From Desulfoscipio gibsoniae DSM 7213 (GTDB lineage Bacteria > Bacillota > Desulfotomaculia > Desulfotomaculales > Desulfallaceae), in contig NC_021184.1 in the NCBI RefSeq assembly GCF_000233715.2, positions 3,124,001 through 3,188,000 on the forward strand: 64,000 nucleotides of DNA. Reading direction: 5' to 3'. A program made the position numbers and the translations under genes. The notes under the pieces are model-generated. The model saw only the letters and a program-made list of their open reading frames with translations, was not told the origin of the DNA and made no database searches. Positions 44,252-53,690 of the stretch are shown piece after piece. How positions within the stretch are numbered: the stretch's first letter is position 1; every line of letters begins with the position of its first letter.

Positions 44252-44550
44252 TCAGCGGCCTAACCTTTCCAATAGGTCAGCCGCCCACGTTCCGATTACC
44301 GGCAGGCGACGAACGTCACCAGACCTGATACCTCCCAACGCCACCAGCACCAAGGGATATATCACCATTCCGGCGCATATCGCCAACAATATAGTCCAGG
44401 TATTGCTTCCCCATTGTTGAAGTGCTACGCGGTACATAACCAGGACACAGAACGACATAATCACAGTGGCAATACCTGGCCTTATTAACATCTCTACAGC
44501 TTTGAACTTAAAACCTACCAGGCGTGATAAATACACTATGTAGCAAATAA
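44252..44550 (-). pseudogene. SpoVB/MurJ-type polysaccharide exporter, C-terminal fragment
   Basis: The frame, open from a stop near 44553, reads LSRLVGFKFKAVEMLIRPGI, a helix, WTILLAICAGMVIYPLVLVA and VRRLPVIGTWAADLLERLGR. This is the end of SpoVB-like flippases of the MOP family in spore formers. The first 80 percent is missing and a GTG without a ribosome site is the only start. Confidence 0.65.
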
Positions 44551-44565
44551 ATGAAAACTAACAAT

Positions 44566-45042
44566 CTAATCATTTATTTGTACTATATTACTAGCTTTCT
44601 CCAAGAATTCATTTAATGTGCCTTTATCTTTTTGGATTATTTTTTTATCTGAAGACAGGATAGTTTCTTTCAAACTATTAATATCCAGCAAATAATTACT
44701 AATTTGTTCATCGTTAAAATCGTTAGCATCTATAGTCATGATTTTTCCCATAAAATCGTTCATATAAGTAGATAAACTATTATTCTTATCAAAATGGTTA
44801 CTTATAATATTTGCTTCTATCATCGCAGCATCAGCAGAGTTTTGTGCCCGTGCTAATAAAGAAGGTTCTTTTTCATCTAGATATTTGTCAAGATAAATTC
44901 CAGTAGCATTTAGGTGATGGTAAAAATTATTAAAGGCTTGATCAGTTATGGTTGCATTTTGTTTCCACTGTTCAAATAAAGTAAATCCTAAGAAAATGTT
45001 AAGTAATAAAGAAAATGTCAGAGCATAAAGCATTCTCTTCAT
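44566..45042 (-). CDS. Membrane-anchored hypothetical protein
   Basis: A protein of 158 residues with an N-terminal anchor (MLYALTFSLLLNIFLGFTLF) and a long helical outside region with regular heptad-like spacing (YHHLNATGIYLDKYLDEKEP, LLDINSLKETILSSDKKI). It resembles the outside sensor part of a chemoreceptor without the inner half. GGGGGT precedes the ATG. It lies 53 bases downstream of the VanW gene, in the same direction. Confidence 0.55.
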   Translation of the reverse strand: MKRMLYALTFSLLLNIFLGFTLFEQWKQNATITDQAFNNFYHHLNATGIYLDKYLDEKEPSLLARAQNSADAAMIEANIISNHFDKNNSLSTYMNDFMGKIMTIDANDFNDEQISNYLLDINSLKETILSSDKKIIQKDKGTLNEFLEKASNIVQIND

Positions 45043-45094
45043 TTGGATACCACCCCCATGATAAAAGACTATCTATTGGCACCATGCCCCATAG

Positions 45095-45931
45095 CTAATT
45101 TTTTATTTTACCTTCAGGCAAAAAAGGCGCATACATCATAACCGCATGGTTTTCAGTTATATATTCATCTCTGATTATCTTATCGTTTGTATCAAAAACT
45201 TTACGCCTTAGAACATTATGACGCATGTGGCCTCCCCACTGTTCATGAGTAAAGATATGGTTGGTTTCATACACGTGGTAATATAATTTTGCAGGTTGGC
45301 TGCAGCACCATTGACCATGCAGATATTTGTCACCAACCCAAACATTAAGCTGATATATTTCATCAGTATTATTGGTTATTTGCAGGTCAATATAGTTATA
45401 TGCTACAGTAGCCCCACTACCAAATGGCTGGGTGCGTTTTGAGTCCGGGAAGACATCGTAACTATGTCTCCATCGCTCGGTTACTGTAAGGGGGGTATGT
45501 AAAGTCATCCAATATATTAAATTGGATAACTGGCACAGACCACCGCCCACTTCTGGCCTAAAGGTACCATTATACAAGACCATACCTTCTGCATAACCTT
45601 TAATTTTAGAAGGCTTACCAACTACTCTCCAAAATGATAATGTTTCGCCCGGATTTATTATTATTCCATTAAGGCGTTTTGTAGCTATCCTCAGATTTTT
45701 TATTTTATTATGCTGAAGCCACATGTCCACGTTGCGCAATTCTCGCAGCAGCGGCGTTTTATGATTATAAATAGTGAATTGTAGAGGTTGCTTTTGCTTG
45801 GTTCGGGTATATTTTGTCCGGTTAATTAGCCATATGAGATAACGTCGCCAGGTAAAGTAAAACCTGCCAATGGACATACGTATCCTGGAACGCATTTGTG
45901 GTGACGAATATTTGCCTTGCTGTATCGTCAT
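45095..45931 (-). CDS. VanW-family protein
   Basis: A protein of 278 residues with the VanW core: GETLSFWRVVGKPSKIKGYA, GMVLYNGTFRPEVGGGLCQL (the G-G-G-x-C-Q motif), SNLIYWMTLHTPLTVTERWR and HSYDVFPDSKRTQPFGSGAT. VanW proteins accompany some vancomycin-resistance clusters but are common elsewhere, and their biochemistry is not known. No van genes are present here. Confidence 0.85.
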   Translation of the reverse strand: MTIQQGKYSSPQMRSRIRMSIGRFYFTWRRYLIWLINRTKYTRTKQKQPLQFTIYNHKTPLLRELRNVDMWLQHNKIKNLRIATKRLNGIIINPGETLSFWRVVGKPSKIKGYAEGMVLYNGTFRPEVGGGLCQLSNLIYWMTLHTPLTVTERWRHSYDVFPDSKRTQPFGSGATVAYNYIDLQITNNTDEIYQLNVWVGDKYLHGQWCCSQPAKLYYHVYETNHIFTHEQWGGHMRHNVLRRKVFDTNDKIIRDEYITENHAVMMYAPFLPEGKIKN

Positions 45932-45959
45932 AGGCTAAAACCTCATAAACAAAATCAGT

Positions 45960-46277
45960 TTAATATTTTTGCCTGTTACCAAGTTTATAAATCCCTATCA
46001 CTAATAAACCCATACTGATTGCCCAGTAGACAGCTGCACTTCCAATTAATAATGAGTTATTTTCGGAAAGCATGGAGTTTTGAGGTAATTGACGGGTACC
46101 TATTAACTTTAACCACTGGTAAATACTAATGGATAACATCACTAAATGTGCAACTATCCAGGCGTGAGCATTATTTTTAGTGGTTCTCCATTGTCTAAAC
46201 ATAATGACCAAGGAAAAAATCATTACCATAGCAACACCGGTAATCAGAAGCGGCATCACTTCTTGCTCCATCGGCAT
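45960..46277 (-). CDS. Three-helix membrane protein
   Basis: A protein of 105 residues with helices LLITGVAMVMIFSLVIMF, IVAHLVMLSISIYQWLKL and LIGSAAVYWAISMGLLVIG and a basic C-terminus. It lies 28 bases upstream of the VanW start and is probably cotranscribed. No family was recognised. Confidence 0.5.
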   Translation of the reverse strand: MPMEQEVMPLLITGVAMVMIFSLVIMFRQWRTTKNNAHAWIVAHLVMLSISIYQWLKLIGTRQLPQNSMLSENNSLLIGSAAVYWAISMGLLVIGIYKLGNRQKY

Positions 46278-46500
46278 AGACGAAATTCCCCCTTGTATCT
46301 AATAAGCCAATTGGTTTAGTCCCTCTCCAAATAGTCGTACCAGGCATTTTCAGCCTTGACATGGTACTCATAACCCTGGAGATCCGGATACTGTACCATA
46401 CACTGGTCTAGGGAACTGTTTTTGAGACGATCAATCGATATGGCCTGAACGTAACTAGGGAATTGCTAATTTAAGTATACTTCCCTGGACCACAGACAGA

Positions 46501-47493
46501 CTATTCAAGGGAATTATCCAGGAACTCAATTACCTTTGAGGAATAATCCTTTTGGGCTTTGAAATAGGACTTTAGATGATCTGCTCCCGGCACGACCCAC
46601 AGGTTGGCTTCGATTCCTGCCGCCCGGGCCGCTCGGAAAATTTCCCGGCTGTTGGCCACGGGAATATCCCTGTCGGCATCCCCGTGGATTAATAAAAGTG
46701 CCCGGGGTGATAAGTTCTGTACCGCTCTTACCGGGCTGACTTGCTCGGGGTTGATCCCTGTAAGCAGCGAAAGCTCAGGCAGAAGCAAGGTGTGAAAAGG
46801 ATAAGACCTGGACCCCAGGTGCCGTTTGAGGTCGGCAAAAGGGCTGTCGGCAATGACCGCGTCCACCGCCGGTTCCCGGCTGCCGGCCAGGATGGCCGTA
46901 GCGGCCCCCATGGAAAAACCAAGCACCGCTATTCTGTGCGCAATATCCGGGTGACTGCGCACAAAGTCAATTGCCCCCAGGAGATCCCGTACTTCATACT
47001 GGCCGATGGAAGTCATGTTGCCGTCCGATTCGCCGCAATTACGGAAATCAAACATTAATACATGGTACCCGGCATTGACCAGTTCTTCGGCGAGGGACAG
47101 GGCGGGCACGTCATCCTGCAGCCGGTTGTTGCGGTAACCATGGGCAATGATGACAGTCCGGTCGCTGTTTGCGGCGGGGAGCAGCCATCCCTTGATTTGT
47201 AAATGATCTTCCCGGCTGGGAAAGGTAACATCCTGGTAATCCAGGCCCAACGCGGCGGGAGTTTTGTCTACGGGATAACGACGCGGGTGGGAGATGGACC
47301 AGCACACGCCGAACGATACGAGCAGGGAAAATAACAAAACTATAGCGGTTGCTTGAATGACAAGCCGCCGTTTTTTATTTGGCCTTTTCCGGGCTTCTTG
47401 TTTAACCTTTAATTCGGGCAACCATATCCACCTTCCAAAAACCTTTCTTTCCACCCGGTTAGCCCGGGAAAAACGACCCTTGAACACCGGCAA
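46501..47493 (-). CDS. Membrane-anchored alpha/beta hydrolase
   Basis: A protein of 330 residues. A basic N-terminus and one membrane helix (LVIQATAIVLLFSLLVSFGV) lead to an alpha/beta hydrolase domain outside: oxyanion HGYRNN, nucleophile in VLGFSMGAATA, Asp in LLIHGDADRDIP and His in PGADHLKSY. It resembles BAAT/YqkD-type esterases of the envelope. Single gene. Confidence 0.83.
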   Translation of the reverse strand: MPVFKGRFSRANRVERKVFGRWIWLPELKVKQEARKRPNKKRRLVIQATAIVLLFSLLVSFGVCWSISHPRRYPVDKTPAALGLDYQDVTFPSREDHLQIKGWLLPAANSDRTVIIAHGYRNNRLQDDVPALSLAEELVNAGYHVLMFDFRNCGESDGNMTSIGQYEVRDLLGAIDFVRSHPDIAHRIAVLGFSMGAATAILAGSREPAVDAVIADSPFADLKRHLGSRSYPFHTLLLPELSLLTGINPEQVSPVRAVQNLSPRALLLIHGDADRDIPVANSREIFRAARAAGIEANLWVVPGADHLKSYFKAQKDYSSKVIEFLDNSLE

Positions 47494-47859
47494 ATATTAA
47501 ACAACATCTTTCCATATAATCTTGGCATTTGCTTTCCGTCGACCAGCCAGGTTTATACGAGAGTTCGGTTACCTCAAAAATTATTTTTCCTCCATGGGTG
47601 CACAAAACAGTTATTTAATGGACGTAATTATATATTGCCAAGTTCCCAATTTTTTCTCCTTCTTCCGTTCATCAGACGTCTTGGCCTGGTTTTGGGCATT
47701 GATCGAATAATCTTCACGAGCACCATTGATTAAGTATAACTCGTTTACCGGTAACTCCGTTGAGGGAAATTGGGCCGGGCAATTAGTCCACGGACACAAT
47801 ACCGACCCATTTATATTAAAGACTTAATAATTACCCAAAATGTTCCTGTTAATGCATAA
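47494..47859. other. Gene-free stretch
   Basis: Two short overlapping open frames occur on opposite strands near 47520-47800, but neither has a ribosome site or family pattern. The terminator of the next minus-strand gene lies at its right end. Confidence 0.5.
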
Positions 47860-47888
47860 TAAAAGACCCCAAGAAATAAGGTCTTTTA
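47860..47888 (-). terminator. Terminator of the small membrane protein gene
   Basis: TAAAAGACC / GGTCTTTTA with an 11-base loop, directly after the stop at 47892 and ending in a TTTTATTA tail on the minus strand. Confidence 0.7.
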
Positions 47889-47891
47889 TCT

Positions 47892-48125
47892 TTAAGCTCC
47901 GACTCTTTTTTTTATGTAATATGCCAGTACAAAGGGAATCAGAGGTACAAGTGCGAATAACCTAAACCAATTCTCAAAACCGCTAAAATAAAGCATTGGT
48001 AGTAAAAAAGCCATCCCACTTATAAGTAGTAACGGCCAAGATTTTTTCCATAGTCCGTAAACAGATAAAAACAGAGCAACTCCAATCAATAGCCAGAAGA
48101 TGAATCCTACCCAATAGAAGCCCAT
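47892..48125 (-). CDS. Small membrane protein
   Basis: A protein of 77 residues from the ATG at 48125, which follows GGAGGTGG: GFYWVGFIFWLLIGVALFLS, WPLLLISGMAFLLPMLYF and FRLFALVPLIPFVLAYYI form three helices. Ends with KKRVGA. The longer open frame has no good start. Function unknown; it lies downstream of the two-helix gene at 48232. Confidence 0.6.
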   Translation of the reverse strand: MGFYWVGFIFWLLIGVALFLSVYGLWKKSWPLLLISGMAFLLPMLYFSGFENWFRLFALVPLIPFVLAYYIKKRVGA

Positions 48126-48231
48126 TTGCCCACCTCCCTGAATAGCATATATAAAAAATCCCAGTCCTAAGAAGCCTTTACAGTGGCACATTTAAAATCT
48201 TATTCTCTCATACCACTCTCAATAAATTTTG

Positions 48232-48417
48232 TTATTCTTCCCTCTTTTTAATCCCTTTTTCTTTTATTAACTCATATCCCGAGGATAAAACAGAAATACT
48301 TACTAAACCAATAGCTCCCCATTCTAATGCGGTCCAATCAGAACGATACCTAGTGAATAATACCCATAGTAACCACAAAGATCCCATAATTACAATAATT
48401 AGCCTTTGTAACAACAA
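48232..48417 (-). CDS. Small membrane protein, paralogue of the one at 6404
   Basis: A protein of 61 residues: RLIIVIMGSLWLLWVLFTRY, charged loop RSDWTALEWG, second helix, then the tail LIKEKGIKKREE. It shares order and many residues with the protein at 6404-6580, including the AGGAGGTATTTATTTTG-type ribosome site. Function unknown. Confidence 0.62.
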   Translation of the reverse strand: MLLQRLIIVIMGSLWLLWVLFTRYRSDWTALEWGAIGLVSISVLSSGYELIKEKGIKKREE

Positions 48418-48494
48418 AATAAATACCTCCTTTTCATAGATTTGTTGTTCATAAGCATCGGTTTTTACGGCGCAGGTAGAGCTTTTCGTTTAAA

Positions 48495-49877
48495 CTATTC
48501 CACGGAAATCTGTATAGTAAAAGAACCCAAATTGTCCCGGTACTCCCAGTAACCCGCATTGACCAGTGCTACCGCTTTACTGCCGCGCGGAAGCTCCCAG
48601 CTTAATTTTAAGACATATTCTTTTTCGGTTGCATCACCGGTGGTTTCAGGCTGTTTCCCAATCGCCATACTTACTGAACTTTCCATTTTAGGTCTTGTGC
48701 GATGAATTTTTCCTTGCGCATCTAAAACCTGCCAATCCGAGATTGAAAAGGGCCAGGGGTTTTTTTCGTCGATGAGATAACTAATTGTTGCCTCTTCTAT
48801 GCGCCCGTGTTGCTGTAAATTCATAATCCGCACTTCGCGCCCGTCAGGCGCAACGGCTGATTGTTCACCGCTCAAAGGTAGTCGCGTTTCGCCTTTTTGG
48901 TAAACCCGGCCCGCCAATTCAAGTATTACTTGCTGTGGTACGGGGTCCAGGCGCTGGAATTCAAGGTCATAGGTTTGTTCCCAGACATCACCCACCCTGG
49001 TACCGTGAGCGTCTGCGCCCCGGGGCTCCACCAGGCTACCGGGCGTTCTTAACCTAACTTCTCGGATTGTAAGATCCGGGGCGTGTTCTTCGCCTTTGTA
49101 GCGTAATTTAACCACCGTCTGTGTAGGAACCAGAATAAGTTCTTCAATGAAAAGCGTGCCATTGGGTATTGTTGTGCTTTGATCGACGGGCACACTACGG
49201 GTTAGTTCGGTTAAAGCGGCTCTGGTGACGGGAAAGGATACATCCCAGTTTCCTTTTACATTACCGATTTGACGTACTTGAAGTTTTAAAGTACCGCTTT
49301 CCTCCGGTAAACCATCACTGAGCTCTATGCTGCCCACGAATACGCCGTCCATGATATCTCCTCTGGCACCCATGCCGGATGCCCAGGTTCGACCGTTAAA
49401 AAGAATATCATGTCCTCTAAATCCCCGCGTAATACTAGTGGGATTGTTACCTTCCACGGTATAGATTATCGTTGTCTGAGTCGGGTCGGCCAGTATACGG
49501 TGCACCCGGAAGGTGTATCCTTGATCTGTTTTGGCCGCCAGGATCTCTTGAAACATTTCGTGCTCTTCAGCCCATTGCCACCCCTTTTCAATGCCGGACC
49601 AGTTGGTGATATATCGTCCTACTACCGATAAATTTTCCACCGCCCAGCTGCGCATGCCGGGTGAAATAGTAATAAATGTTATAAAGATTACTGCGGCTGC
49701 AGCTAAACTGCCCAGAATTTTGAAGCGTTGATTTCTTTTTTCCTTTTGAGCAAGATCACTCACCAGTTGTTCCAACCGCTGTGATTTTACCGCAGGTAAT
49801 TTATTCTCTGCTGCCCAGCTGTTTAGTTTTTCCCGGATGTTTTTTTCCTGCTCCGGGGATAGATTATCGAAGTTCAT
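48495..49877 (-). CDS. DUF4179-type membrane protein, probable anti-sigma factor
   Basis: A protein of 460 residues. Its cytoplasmic helical N-terminus starts MNFDNLSPEQEKNIREKLNS, the single membrane helix is FKILGSLAAAAVIFITFITI, and the large outside part holds VENLSVVGRYITNWSGIEKG and a beta-rich C-terminal region of about 300 residues. DUF4179 proteins pair with ECF sigma factors as membrane anti-sigma factors. The ATG at 49877 follows GGAGG and overlaps the sigma gene by 14 bases. Confidence 0.78.
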   Translation of the reverse strand: MNFDNLSPEQEKNIREKLNSWAAENKLPAVKSQRLEQLVSDLAQKEKRNQRFKILGSLAAAAVIFITFITISPGMRSWAVENLSVVGRYITNWSGIEKGWQWAEEHEMFQEILAAKTDQGYTFRVHRILADPTQTTIIYTVEGNNPTSITRGFRGHDILFNGRTWASGMGARGDIMDGVFVGSIELSDGLPEESGTLKLQVRQIGNVKGNWDVSFPVTRAALTELTRSVPVDQSTTIPNGTLFIEELILVPTQTVVKLRYKGEEHAPDLTIREVRLRTPGSLVEPRGADAHGTRVGDVWEQTYDLEFQRLDPVPQQVILELAGRVYQKGETRLPLSGEQSAVAPDGREVRIMNLQQHGRIEEATISYLIDEKNPWPFSISDWQVLDAQGKIHRTRPKMESSVSMAIGKQPETTGDATEKEYVLKLSWELPRGSKAVALVNAGYWEYRDNLGSFTIQISVE

Positions 49878-50373
49878 GGAGTTCCCTCCTTGGCCCTTCA
49901 TCTTCTTCCAACTTTTCCTTCAAACGTTTTAAAGCTCTATTAAGCCGAGATTTTACAGTACCGATGGGTATTTGAAGTTCCATAGCTATATCCTTCAATG
50001 CCAGATCGCCCAGGTAGCGCATGAATAACACCTGTCGGTGTTCCTGATCAAGCAACGCGACCACTTCCCAGATGGCGGATCCTTCCGGTATAACTTCACC
50101 AGATAGCATTTCAACCAAATCCGAAGGTTCAACCGGTATAGTTTTTTTGTTAATTCGCAGTGTATCTAAGCATTGATTGATCAGAATGCGGCGAATCCAG
50201 GCCGGGAAGGCAGAATTACCTCCCTTAAGCTTGTTACGATTGCGCCATGCCTTCTCCACCGTTTGCTGTAATACATCCCAAGCATCGCTTTCCTGGCCTA
50301 GGATTCCCCAGGCAATGTAAAAAAGTTTTCCCTCTTCCTGGTGTAACAGTTCTAAAAATTTACGTTCATGCAA
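49864..50373 (-). CDS. ECF-type sigma factor
   Basis: Region 2 (KLFYIAWGILGQESDAWDVL, QQTVEKAWRNRNKL, PAWIRRILINQCLDTLR) and region 4 (LLDQEHRQVLFMRYLGDLAL, KDIAMELQIPIGTVKSRLNR). The TTG at 50373 is preferred because GGGAGG lies 8 bases upstream; the open frame goes on to 50502 without another site. It heads a two-gene operon with its DUF4179 partner. Confidence 0.87.
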   Translation of the reverse strand: MHERKFLELLHQEEGKLFYIAWGILGQESDAWDVLQQTVEKAWRNRNKLKGGNSAFPAWIRRILINQCLDTLRINKKTIPVEPSDLVEMLSGEVIPEGSAIWEVVALLDQEHRQVLFMRYLGDLALKDIAMELQIPIGTVKSRLNRALKRLKEKLEEDEGPRRELHELR

Positions 50374-50676
50374 ATTGTCAACCTCCCGGACCGGTCCTCT
50401 ATTAAAAAGACTGTTTTGGTCAGGGGAAAGGTTCCAACAAAATAATTTTTTTGATTTGTCACTATCCCTAAAGAAAATGCAACATAATATTAGCAAATTC
50501 ATCTTAGTAATAAAGGAGTAATTTTAGGAATGGAAAAGCAAAATAATAGAGGCTGTAAAAAGTGCGGGCCTACAGAAGTGGCTTTAACATGTTGAAAAAA
50601 GTAACCATTGATCACCATTTATAATCCTGTCATAGGTTTCGCTGTATCCAATTCCAAAAGCCCATTAGATGCCGGG
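50374..50676. other. Leader region of the sigma operon and gap to the helicase operon
   Basis: No supported gene. It should contain the promoter of the sigma operon at 50373. The shared element found before the sigma genes at 56945, 59817 and 62383 is not present here. Confidence 0.4.
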
Positions 50677-51735
50677 CTATTCACTTCCATGGGCGATACA
50701 AATCAGCCGCCCGGCATCGCCTGGTATTAGTCGCCGGGCCGGTTCGCCGCATACGGGGCAGGCAGGGTCTTCAATATCGTTGCTGTAAGGATTATAGACA
50801 ACAATTTGATTATATGACTTGTTTTTGTGCTGCACCTCCAGCTTAATGTGAACGCAGGGCAGGTGGTAGGCTACCAGGTGGTCCAGGCACACCTCCGCTT
50901 CCACGGCATAGCGAGTGGCAACATCTTCCTCCCGCAGCTGGCGGTCACGTAAAGTGGCGGCCAATTGTTTTTCCAGCCGGCTCTTTTTAAACGTATCGTC
51001 TATGGCGCTTATTTTACGCTCAATTTCAATGGCGGATTGCTCATAATAACTGCTTATTTTAGCCAGTTCCTTTTCCCTTAAAACGGCTGCCGACTGGCAT
51101 ACCGGTTCCGCCAGCTGCCGCACCTGCATTTCAACTTGCCGGCAGGCCCGCCGGTGCAGTTGGGGCAGCAGCAGCATATCCGCCTTGGGCAAACGGTAAT
51201 CAGGTTTGGTAACGGGTACTATATATTTCCATAAATCGGAGAAGGACAGCTTGGGCAGGCCGCTGTAACCGTCTATGACCACCGGTAACAGAGCTTCGGT
51301 TTTTTCAAAGGATCGGAATATACAGCGAAAGTTAAACTCAAAAAATACATGATCCACCATCCACTGGTGGATCACACGGGGCGGACGGCAGCGTAGAAAT
51401 TCCAGGCCGGCCATTACCCGCTGCTCCAGGTTGCGGGGCGGGGTGACGCCGATTTGGGGCCGGAACAAACTGGTATAGTGTCCGTAACCCAGGGCCAAAT
51501 CAGTAGCGTTATCCAGCAGGCTGCTGCCATAAGTGACAAATGTACTGCCGGGGTTTTCTCCCGCCACTTCGTAATCGAAGGCCAGCAGCAGGTGGTCATC
51601 CTTGAAATGTGCCGACAATTCTTCGGGCAGCACTGTCTCCAGCAAACCATAGCCGGTTTGTTCCACCAGCGCCCCGGATCGTTTCAAAAGAGATTCCATA
51701 AAGTCCTGTAAAACAAGCCTATTTTGGTTATTCAT
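50677..51735 (-). CDS. Hypothetical partner of the SNF2 helicase
   Basis: A protein of 352 residues: an alpha/beta first half (LLLAFDYEVAGENPGSTFVT, VDHVFFEFNFRCIFRSFEK), a coiled-coil in the middle (REKELAKISSYYEQSAIEIE and following), and a C-terminal zinc ribbon (DPACPVCGEPARRLI). The ATG at 51735 overlaps the helicase stop. A SNF2 helicase followed by a YqhG-like protein is known in Bacillus, but whether this is a YqhG homologue could not be decided. The pairing suggests nucleic-acid work. Confidence 0.6.
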   Translation of the reverse strand: MNNQNRLVLQDFMESLLKRSGALVEQTGYGLLETVLPEELSAHFKDDHLLLAFDYEVAGENPGSTFVTYGSSLLDNATDLALGYGHYTSLFRPQIGVTPPRNLEQRVMAGLEFLRCRPPRVIHQWMVDHVFFEFNFRCIFRSFEKTEALLPVVIDGYSGLPKLSFSDLWKYIVPVTKPDYRLPKADMLLLPQLHRRACRQVEMQVRQLAEPVCQSAAVLREKELAKISSYYEQSAIEIERKISAIDDTFKKSRLEKQLAATLRDRQLREEDVATRYAVEAEVCLDHLVAYHLPCVHIKLEVQHKNKSYNQIVVYNPYSNDIEDPACPVCGEPARRLIPGDAGRLICIAHGSE

Positions 51736-53392
51736 CGGGCAAAAGCTCCCCCAGCAGGCGGTCATCCAGCTCTTTGACCACCCGGTAATGTTCCCTGGCC
51801 GAGATCAGTTCTTCACCCAGGTTGTCCATTTGTTGTTTCAGCTCTTGTTCGTTAGCGTAACGGGACCAGATATCCATGACAATATCCTCGAAATCCCGCT
51901 TTTCTTTAAGGTTGCCCAGTATCATATCCAGCTCGCCCACCACTAGTTGGAACATATTAATCTTGGCGTCCAGCAGCTCGAGAATATATGATTCGATGGT
52001 CCCGGCCGCGGAAAGATTGTATATATACACGTTGCGGGTCTGACCCAGACGGTGAATCCGTCCGATACGTTGTTCAATGCGCATGGGGTTCCAGGGCAGG
52101 TCATAGTTGATCAAGTTGCGGCAAAACTGCAGGTTGCGCCCTTCGCTGCCTGTTTCGGTGGCTACCAGCACCCTGGCATCGCTCATGAACAGCTGTACAT
52201 GCTCTTCCTTTTCTAAACGCCGCATATCTCCGTGCAGTTCAGCAATCTTAAAGCCCCGGTCACGCAGCAGAGTGGACAATGATCGTTGTGTTTCCCGAAA
52301 ACTGGTGAATACCACCACTTGATCATTAATTTGCTCCAGCAGACGTACCAATGTGTCGGCTTTGGAACGCTCCTTAATCTCCCTGGCCTGGGCTGCCAGT
52401 GTACTAAAAACCCGTCGCAGCGGTGCCGGTTGCTCAGGATTGGCAGACATGCGGTCCAGGGTGGTAACAAGAGCCTCCAGGCTGCTGCCCGCCTCCCGCT
52501 GCAGCATTTTTAATACAAACCGGTTTACCCCCGCGGCGGGCTTATCGGCACCCGGGGTATAGTACCCCCGCACAAAGGTGGTCAAACGTTGATAAAATGC
52601 TTTTTCCGCCAGAGACAGGGTTACCTCAATCACTTCAGCCCGGCGCTGGCAGGCGATGGCCCCGGTTTCGCTGCGCCGGTTGCGCACCATCACTTCACGT
52701 ACCAACCGCTTTAAATCCACGGAATTTTTTACTTTCAGCGGGTTGCCCCGGGTGATATATTTGCGTTTAAATGAGGCCGCTGTTTCCAGCTGTCCCGGCA
52801 GCAGTAAGGTAATTAAATTGAACAGTTCGCCCAGGTCATTTTCCACCGGTGTGGCTGTAAGCAGTAAAATATATTTTTTCTTGAGATGACTGACCAGTTG
52901 GTAAGCCTTGGTGCGACTATTTTTCAAGTGGTGTGCCTCATCAACGATAACCAGATCATATTCCGCTTCCAATACCTGCCGGCGGTGATTTTCCCGTTTA
53001 GCGGTATCTAAAGAGGCGATGATGTGAGGAAATGTACTCCAGGGATTGGGCTCTGATTTAAATGCGGCGCTGTCATAGGTTATAAAATCCAGGTTAAACT
53101 TGGTATACATTTCTTCACGCCATTGCTCCACCAGGGTGGGAGGTGTAAGTATCAGCACCCAGCGTATTAGGCCCCGGAGCAGGTATTCCATCATAATCAG
53201 TCCGGCTTCCACGGTTTTACCCAAACCCACTTCGTCGCATAGCAAAGCACGCCCGCGCAGGTGCCGCAGCACATGGCGCACCGTCTGCTGCTGGTATTCC
53301 AATGGCTGAACGTTGCGCACCGCAGACAGTGACAGTAAAGTATCAAAGCCCGGGCTCAGTGACAGTTGCAGAGCCTGGCGGCGCAGCAGCAA
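51728..53392 (-). CDS. SNF2-family helicase (RapA-like)
   Basis: Helicase motifs in order: LLCDEVGLGKTVEAGLIM (I), ILTPPTLVEQW (Ia), IVDEAHHLKN (II), LLTATPVEND (III), VVFTSFRETQR (IV), TETGSEGRNLQFC (V) and QRIGRIHRLGQT (VI). The frame stays open and protein-like for about 95 codons upstream of the TTG at 53392, up to 53680, but has no ATG or GTG. The true start is unclear; the listed start is only the first usual codon. Proteins of this kind remodel protein-DNA complexes or recycle RNA polymerase. Confidence 0.85.
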   Translation of the reverse strand: MLLRRQALQLSLSPGFDTLLSLSAVRNVQPLEYQQQTVRHVLRHLRGRALLCDEVGLGKTVEAGLIMMEYLLRGLIRWVLILTPPTLVEQWREEMYTKFNLDFITYDSAAFKSEPNPWSTFPHIIASLDTAKRENHRRQVLEAEYDLVIVDEAHHLKNSRTKAYQLVSHLKKKYILLLTATPVENDLGELFNLITLLLPGQLETAASFKRKYITRGNPLKVKNSVDLKRLVREVMVRNRRSETGAIACQRRAEVIEVTLSLAEKAFYQRLTTFVRGYYTPGADKPAAGVNRFVLKMLQREAGSSLEALVTTLDRMSANPEQPAPLRRVFSTLAAQAREIKERSKADTLVRLLEQINDQVVVFTSFRETQRSLSTLLRDRGFKIAELHGDMRRLEKEEHVQLFMSDARVLVATETGSEGRNLQFCRNLINYDLPWNPMRIEQRIGRIHRLGQTRNVYIYNLSAAGTIESYILELLDAKINMFQLVVGELDMILGNLKEKRDFEDIVMDIWSRYANEQELKQQMDNLGEELISAREHYRVVKELDDRLLGELLPDE

Positions 53393-53690
53393 ATCGTTAT
53401 ATGGAGTGATTTGTCCGGCGGTCTCGGTTTTCTTTAGTATCAGGGCATCTTCGTCAGGGAAAAATCGTATATTAAGGTTTTGGGCAAAGTCTTTACCAGT
53501 AGCAGTTTGTTGGGTTATACCGGCATTTTCCGGGTTACTTGGTTCGTTGGCGGTATGTTCACTCGTAGATGGGGTACTGATTTCCGTTATCTTTTCCGGT
53601 ATTCCGATCAGCTTTTTCCTTTGGTTGTGACGGTTTGAGCGAGTAGCTTCAACCGTTTTGATAATTTCCTCCGGTACATTTTTATTATCA

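Noticed and set aside
47522-47799. Small open frames on both strands
   Set aside because: No ribosome site, no family pattern and overlapping on opposite strands.
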